A stretch of DNA of 64,000 bases, taken from the NCBI RefSeq assembly GCF_039655875.1, contig NZ_JBBYXK010000004.1:62001-126000 (forward strand), in the 5' to 3' direction. Below the pieces are notes generated by a model. The model searched no databases, was not told the origin of the DNA, and was given only the letters and a program-made list of their open reading frames with translations. Source of the DNA: Emcibacter sp. SYSU 3D8. Lineage in GTDB: Bacteria > Pseudomonadota > Alphaproteobacteria > SMXS01. Every line of letters starts with the position of its first letter. Positions within the stretch are counted from its first letter, which is position 1. Below, one piece after another: positions 59,683-64,000 of this stretch. Position numbers and translations under genes: made by a program.

Positions 59683-62030
59683 GGGGCGGGCTCCACGAAG
59701 GAATCGAGCACCCGCTTGATGCCCGCCTTCTCGAATTCGATTTCCAGTTTGTTGCCTTCCACGTCGATGACGCTGCCATAGCCGAACTTCTGGTGGAACA
59801 CCCGCTCGCCGACGGCAAAGTGCGACGGCGCGGTCTCGCTCACCATGATCTTGTCGGCCTTGGCGATGATCGTGGTCTGCGCCCGCTGGGATGCGGCTCG
59901 CCGTTCGCCCAGCGACCGGTAGTCGCCGCCTCCGGAGAATCCGCCGCCTGCGCCGCTCGCGCCCATCCCACTCGAGCGTGAGACGCCGCCACCATAGGCG
60001 TTGTAGCCCTGATAGTCGAACCGGTTGCCCTGATAGAGGCCGGGCGCCGCATCGCGCTCCACATGGGTCTCGGGCAATTCCTCGATGAACCGCGACGGCA
60101 GCGACGACTGGTACTGGTTGTAGATGCGCCGGTTGGCCGCGGCGCTGATGAAGGCGCGCTCGCGGGCGCGGGTGATGCCCACATAGGCAAGCCGCCGCTC
60201 TTCCTCCAGCCCGGCATTGCCGCTTTCGTCCAGCGTCCGCTGACTGGGGAACAGGCCTTCCTCCCAGCCCGGCAGGAACACGGCGCGGAACTCCAGGCCC
60301 TTGGCGGCGTGGAGGGTCATGACATTGACCTTGTCGTCATCGGCCATCTCGTCGACGCTGGTCGCCAGCGAGACATGCTCCAGATAGCCGCCCATATTCT
60401 CGAACGGCTCCATGGCGCGGACCAGTTCCTGAAGGTTGTCCAGCCGGCCCGGCGCCTCGAACGACCGATCGCGCTGCCACATTTCGGTGTAGCCGGACTC
60501 GTCCAGGATCATCTCGGCCAGCTCCACATGCGGAATGCTGTCGAGCAGCTTGCGCCAGCGGGCAAAGTTCTCGACCAGGTCGCGCAGCGCGGCGCGGGCC
60601 TTGGCGCGCTGGTCCTCGCTTTCGGCCAGCATGCCGGCCGCGACGATCATCGGCACGCCCTGCGCCCGCTGGAGATCGTGGATGGCGCGGATCGTCACGT
60701 CGCCCAGGCCGCGCTTGGGCACGTTGACGATGCGCTCGAACGCCAGGTCGTCGTCGGGCTGGTAGACCACCCGCAGATAGGCGAGGGCGTCCCTGATTTC
60801 CTGCCGCTCGTAGAACTTCAGGCCGCCCAGCACCCGGTACGGGACGCCGATAGTCATGAAGCGTTCCTCGAACTCGCGGGTCTGGAAGCCGGCGCGCACC
60901 AGCACCGCCATATGGTTGTAGTGCATGCCCTTGCGGTGCAGGTCCTCGATGGTGTCGCCGACGGTCCTGGCCTCTTCCTCGCTGTCCCAGACGCCGGTGA
61001 CCTTGACCTTTTCGCCGGAGTCGACCTCGGTCCACAAGGTCTTGCCCAGGCGGCCGGCATTGGCGGCGATCAGGCCCGATGCCGCGCCCAGAATATGCGG
61101 CGTCGACCGGTAATTCTGTTCCAGCCGGATGATCCTGGCGCCGGGAAAGTCCTTCTCGAAGCGCAGGATGTTGCCCACCTCGGCGCCGCGCCAGCCATAG
61201 ATGCTCTGGTCGTCGTCGCCGACGCAGCAGATGTTGTGGTGCTTTTGAGCCAGCAGCCGCAGCCACAGATACTGGGCCACGTTGGTGTCCTGGTATTCGT
61301 CGACCAGGATGTATTTGAAGCGCCGGTGATAGTCGCCCAGCACGTCGGGGTGCTGGGTGAAGATGGTGACGTTGTGCAGCAGCAGATCGCCGAAATCGCA
61401 GGCGTTCAGCGTTTTCAGCCGCTCCTGGTATTGCCGGTAGAGCAGGCCGCCCTTGCCGTCGAACGAATAGATGTCCTCGTTGGGAATCTTGTCCGGTCCC
61501 AGGGCGCGGTTCTTCCAGCCGTCGACCAGGCTGGCGAATACCCGGGCCGGCCAGCGCTTGTCGTCGATGTTCTCGGCCTGCAGCAGCTGCTTGATCAACC
61601 GGATCTGGTCGTCGGTATCGAGGATGGTGAAGTTCGAGCGCAAGCCCACCAGTTCGGCGTGGCGGCGCAGGATGCGGGCGGCGACCGCGTGGAACGTGCC
61701 CAGCCACGGCATGCCCTCGACCGCCTGGCCGATCAGTTCGGCCACCCGGTGCTGCATCTCGCGCGAGGCCCTGTTGGTGAAGGTCACCGCCAGCACCTGT
61801 CCGGGCCAGGCCTTGCCGCTGTTGATGATGTGGGCCAGCCGGGTGGTCAGCGCCGTGGTCTTGCCGGTGCCGGCGCCCGCCAGCAGCAGCACAGGGCCGT
61901 CGAGCGTGGTCACCGCCAGCCGCTGCGGCTCGTTCAGGCCGCGCAGATAGGGCGGTTCCGCGCCGAATCCGGGGCGGTTCGCGGGTTCCGGTTCGACCGG
62001 AAAATCGTCGAGATCGAAGGGGTCTGACAT
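59679..62030 (-). CDS. uvrD: ATP-dependent DNA helicase UvrD/PcrA
   Basis: The 783-residue superfamily-1 helicase has Q-motif LRGLNEPQRLAV, Walker A AGAGTGKT at residues 51-58, DEYQDTN at 244-250, and FLPGWEEGLFPSQR and RLAYVGITRARERAFI later on. The C-terminal tail FAVGERVFHQKFGYGSVIDV forms a Tudor-like domain. It unwinds DNA in mismatch and nucleotide excision repair. A Ser/Gly-rich linker (about 680-720) precedes the tail. It precedes prmA, as in many alphaproteobacteria. Confidence 0.96.
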   Translation of the reverse strand: MSDPFDLDDFPVEPEPANRPGFGAEPPYLRGLNEPQRLAVTTLDGPVLLLAGAGTGKTTALTTRLAHIINSGKAWPGQVLAVTFTNRASREMQHRVAELIGQAVEGMPWLGTFHAVAARILRRHAELVGLRSNFTILDTDDQIRLIKQLLQAENIDDKRWPARVFASLVDGWKNRALGPDKIPNEDIYSFDGKGGLLYRQYQERLKTLNACDFGDLLLHNVTIFTQHPDVLGDYHRRFKYILVDEYQDTNVAQYLWLRLLAQKHHNICCVGDDDQSIYGWRGAEVGNILRFEKDFPGARIIRLEQNYRSTPHILGAASGLIAANAGRLGKTLWTEVDSGEKVKVTGVWDSEEEARTVGDTIEDLHRKGMHYNHMAVLVRAGFQTREFEERFMTIGVPYRVLGGLKFYERQEIRDALAYLRVVYQPDDDLAFERIVNVPKRGLGDVTIRAIHDLQRAQGVPMIVAAGMLAESEDQRAKARAALRDLVENFARWRKLLDSIPHVELAEMILDESGYTEMWQRDRSFEAPGRLDNLQELVRAMEPFENMGGYLEHVSLATSVDEMADDDKVNVMTLHAAKGLEFRAVFLPGWEEGLFPSQRTLDESGNAGLEEERRLAYVGITRARERAFISAAANRRIYNQYQSSLPSRFIEELPETHVERDAAPGLYQGNRFDYQGYNAYGGGVSRSSGMGASGAGGGFSGGGDYRSLGERRAASQRAQTTIIAKADKIMVSETAPSHFAVGERVFHQKFGYGSVIDVEGNKLEIEFEKAGIKRVLDSFVEPAP

Positions 62031-62146
62031 GGTCCTCGGGGTTATAGCATGCCGCTTCCGCGGGTCAGTAGTTTTCCAAACGGCATGGAAACCCTACATA
62101 TAGGCACAGGTGCCGGGATTCAGATGGGTAGCGGGAGCCGCGGAGC

Positions 62147-63946
62147 GTGCTGAAAAAGGTACTGATCGTCATTGCTGTGGTGTGGGGGGTGGTCGCCGCG
62201 GGCCTGATCGTCGTGCCGCGCCTGCCTAGCGCCATCGACTATCGGAGCGCGCTGATCGCCCAGATCGAGGCGCGCACCGGCCGGCAGGCCTTCATCGACG
62301 GCGACGTGACCATGCACCTGTTCCCGTCGCCCCGGATCACCGCGGACGAGGTGCGCGTCGCCAACATCGATGGCGCGCCCTCGGCGGACGTGATCCGGGT
62401 GCGCCGCGCGGTGTTCAAGGTGGACCGGGGATCGCTGCTGTCGCGCAAGCTGCGGGTGACCGGCATCGAACTCAATCAGCCGAAAATCTATCTCGACGTT
62501 CTCGCCGACGGCCGCCGGAGCTGGCAGTTCACACCGGTGAAGAAGCCGGGCAAGAACCGCAAGGTCCTGTTCGATGCGTTCACGGCGAAGGAAGCGACTA
62601 TCCTCTACCGCAAGGGCGACGCGCAGATGATGTTCAACGGCGACCTGTCCTATGACGGCACCGGCGACCGGCCGGTGCTCGGCGCCAGCCTCGTTGCGGG
62701 CAAGATCGACCTCGATCCGTTTCTCGGCCCCCGCGACAGCGGTCCCGAGAAGGCGCGGCAGGGCGGCAAGCGATGGTCCCAGGCGCCGATCGACATCAGC
62801 GCCCTGCGCGGCGCCGATGGCCGGATCGACATCCGGGCCGACGAAATCCGCTACCGCCGCTATACCTTCGCCAAGCCGTCCCTGAGCGCCGTGCTGGACA
62901 ATGGCCAGCTGCGGATCGACAAGGCCGGCGCCGGTCTGTTTGGCGGCGCGGCGACGGTGCAGGGTTCCGTCGACGCGCGCGATATCCCGGCGCTGAGGCT
63001 CGATGTCACGCTGCAGGACGCGTCGGTGGACCAGGCGCTCAGCGAGTGGGCCGATACGCCCTTCGCCAGCGGGAAATTTGCGATGACGGCCAATTTGTCC
63101 GCCGCGGGCGGCAGCCAGGACGCCATGGTGCGCAGCCTGTCGGGGACGGTGCTGCTCGAGGCGAACGATGGCGTGCTGCGCGGTTTTGACGCGGCGCAGC
63201 TCAACAGCGAACTGGCACTGCTCACCCGGTACAGCGACTTCATCGACCTGGCCGACACGGCGCTGGCCGGCGGGCAGACGAAATACGAGACGCTTGGCGG
63301 CACTCTGGCGATTCGCGACGGCGTTGCCAATGTGCAGAAATTCGACGCCCGGCTTGATGGCTCCAGCGCCAGGGTGACAGGCAGTGTCGATTTGCCGCGC
63401 TGGTCGGTCGATCTCGATCTTTCGCTGAAGCTGACCGGCGCGCAGCATGCGAAGACACCGCCTGTCGGCATGCGATTGCACGGGCCGCTCGATTCGCCGC
63501 AGCAGAAGAACCAGCTCACCGCCATGGGCAAGTTCGTCGGCAAGCAGTTCGTGAAGACGGTGATCCGCGACGTTCTGGGAGACGACGAGCCTCGCCACGA
63601 CGAACTCGCCCCCGGAGAACGGCGCCAGAAGACCAAGCGGGTGGTGAACCGGCTGCTCGACAAGCTGGACAAGCGCCGGGGCCGCGAACGGCCGCCCTAC
63701 AGGCTGGAGCGCAATCCGCGAGATCGCGATGCCCGGCTATATGACGCGCCCGCCTACCGCGACGATGCGCCTGAATATGACGGCCCGTCGGACGACCGGT
63801 ATGCCGGTGAGGACTTCTATCCCGACGACCCCTATCCGGATGACCGAGGCTATGATGATCCGCCCGATCGGGGCTATTCCGCCGGTCGCGGCGATGCGCC
63901 CGCGCCGCGCGACGAGCGCTACTATTATCCAGATGAACGCTACTGA
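62147..63946 (+). CDS. AsmA-family inner-membrane protein with a Tyr/Asp-rich tail
   Basis: The 599-residue product starts at GTG; GGAG lies 9-12 bases upstream. One N-terminal membrane segment (VLIVIAVVWGVVAAGLIVVP) anchors a large periplasmic AsmA-like body (YRSALIAQIEARTGRQAFID, VTMHLFPSPRITADEVRVAN; later YETLGGTLAIRDGVANVQKF). AsmA-family proteins act in outer-membrane biogenesis and lipid transport. The last about 80 residues are Asp/Tyr/Pro/Arg-rich (FYPDDPYPDDRGYDDPPDRG) and look disordered. It diverges from uvrD. Confidence 0.9.
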   Translation: MLKKVLIVIAVVWGVVAAGLIVVPRLPSAIDYRSALIAQIEARTGRQAFIDGDVTMHLFPSPRITADEVRVANIDGAPSADVIRVRRAVFKVDRGSLLSRKLRVTGIELNQPKIYLDVLADGRRSWQFTPVKKPGKNRKVLFDAFTAKEATILYRKGDAQMMFNGDLSYDGTGDRPVLGASLVAGKIDLDPFLGPRDSGPEKARQGGKRWSQAPIDISALRGADGRIDIRADEIRYRRYTFAKPSLSAVLDNGQLRIDKAGAGLFGGAATVQGSVDARDIPALRLDVTLQDASVDQALSEWADTPFASGKFAMTANLSAAGGSQDAMVRSLSGTVLLEANDGVLRGFDAAQLNSELALLTRYSDFIDLADTALAGGQTKYETLGGTLAIRDGVANVQKFDARLDGSSARVTGSVDLPRWSVDLDLSLKLTGAQHAKTPPVGMRLHGPLDSPQQKNQLTAMGKFVGKQFVKTVIRDVLGDDEPRHDELAPGERRQKTKRVVNRLLDKLDKRRGRERPPYRLERNPRDRDARLYDAPAYRDDAPEYDGPSDDRYAGEDFYPDDPYPDDRGYDDPPDRGYSAGRGDAPAPRDERYYYPDERY

Positions 63947-64000
63947 CGGTCGACGGCCGCGGCGGGCCGCCGGGGCGGGTTCACGCTGCCCGGGCGACCT

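Overview
The window is high-GC DNA from an alphaproteobacterium. The main evidence is a complete, tightly overlapping division and cell-wall (dcw) cluster, mraZ-rsmH-ftsL-ftsI-murE-murF-mraY-murD-ftsW-murG-murC-murB-ddl-ftsQ-ftsA-ftsZ, followed by bamD-recN-ligA. An alphaproteobacterial-style FtsZ with a long linker and a DIPAFLRRQ tail, a prmA-uvrD pair and a DUF1236-like secreted protein fit the same assignment. The order within the class cannot be decided from the sequence. No tRNA, rRNA, CRISPR array, insertion sequence or prophage was recognised.

Layout. (1) 1-3.7 kb: the N-terminal part of a 5-oxoprolinase that runs off the left edge, a small secreted DUF1236-like protein, a VOC-family protein and an LprI-like periplasmic protein. 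(2) 3.8-12.8 kb, minus strand: a four-gene MdtABC-type RND efflux operon with its own NodT/TolC-type outer-membrane lipoprotein, every junction being a 4-base stop/start overlap. (3) 13-21.9 kb: catabolic and redox genes, namely an MDR dehydrogenase, a SnoaL-like protein, a TetR regulator, a periplasmic c-type cytochrome, a two-subunit molybdenum hydroxylase (IorA/IorB type), an aldo/keto reductase, an SDR and a fumarate-reductase-like flavoprotein. (4) 21.9-23.2 kb: one strikingly AT-rich gene for a pentapeptide-repeat, two-helix channel-like membrane protein, probably acquired by transfer. (5) 23.3-26.5 kb: a TerB-DnaJ co-chaperone, an EamA transporter and an AmpD-like amidase in one coupled unit, a small lipoprotein, and the RNase P RNA gene. 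(6) 26.5-32.2 kb: epoxide hydrolase, enoyl-CoA-hydratase-like protein, CoA-binding protein, a 78-bp tandem duplication, a GH3 glycosidase with a PA14 insert, and an unrecognised protein. (7) 32.4-55.8 kb: the dcw cluster and bamD-recN-ligA, all on the plus strand. (8) 55.9-64 kb: a small membrane protein, an Old-Yellow-Enzyme-type reductase with an altered iron-sulfur motif, prmA-uvrD, and an AsmA-like protein.

Functional logic. The dcw genes make the UDP-MurNAc-pentapeptide precursor (murC-F, ddl, murB), convert it to lipid I and lipid II (mraY, murG), and polymerise and cross-link it at the septum (ftsW, ftsI) under the divisome (ftsL, ftsQ, ftsA, ftsZ). An array of TGGG-type repeats over a promoter-like element before mraZ suggests MraZ autoregulation. 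lpxC, which often lies between ftsZ and bamD in this class, is absent there. The most unusual items are the AT-rich pentapeptide/channel-like gene, the Cys-to-Ser change in the OYE-type reductase, the inverted MraZ-box-like array and the exact 78-bp duplication. No clearly novel multi-gene system was found.
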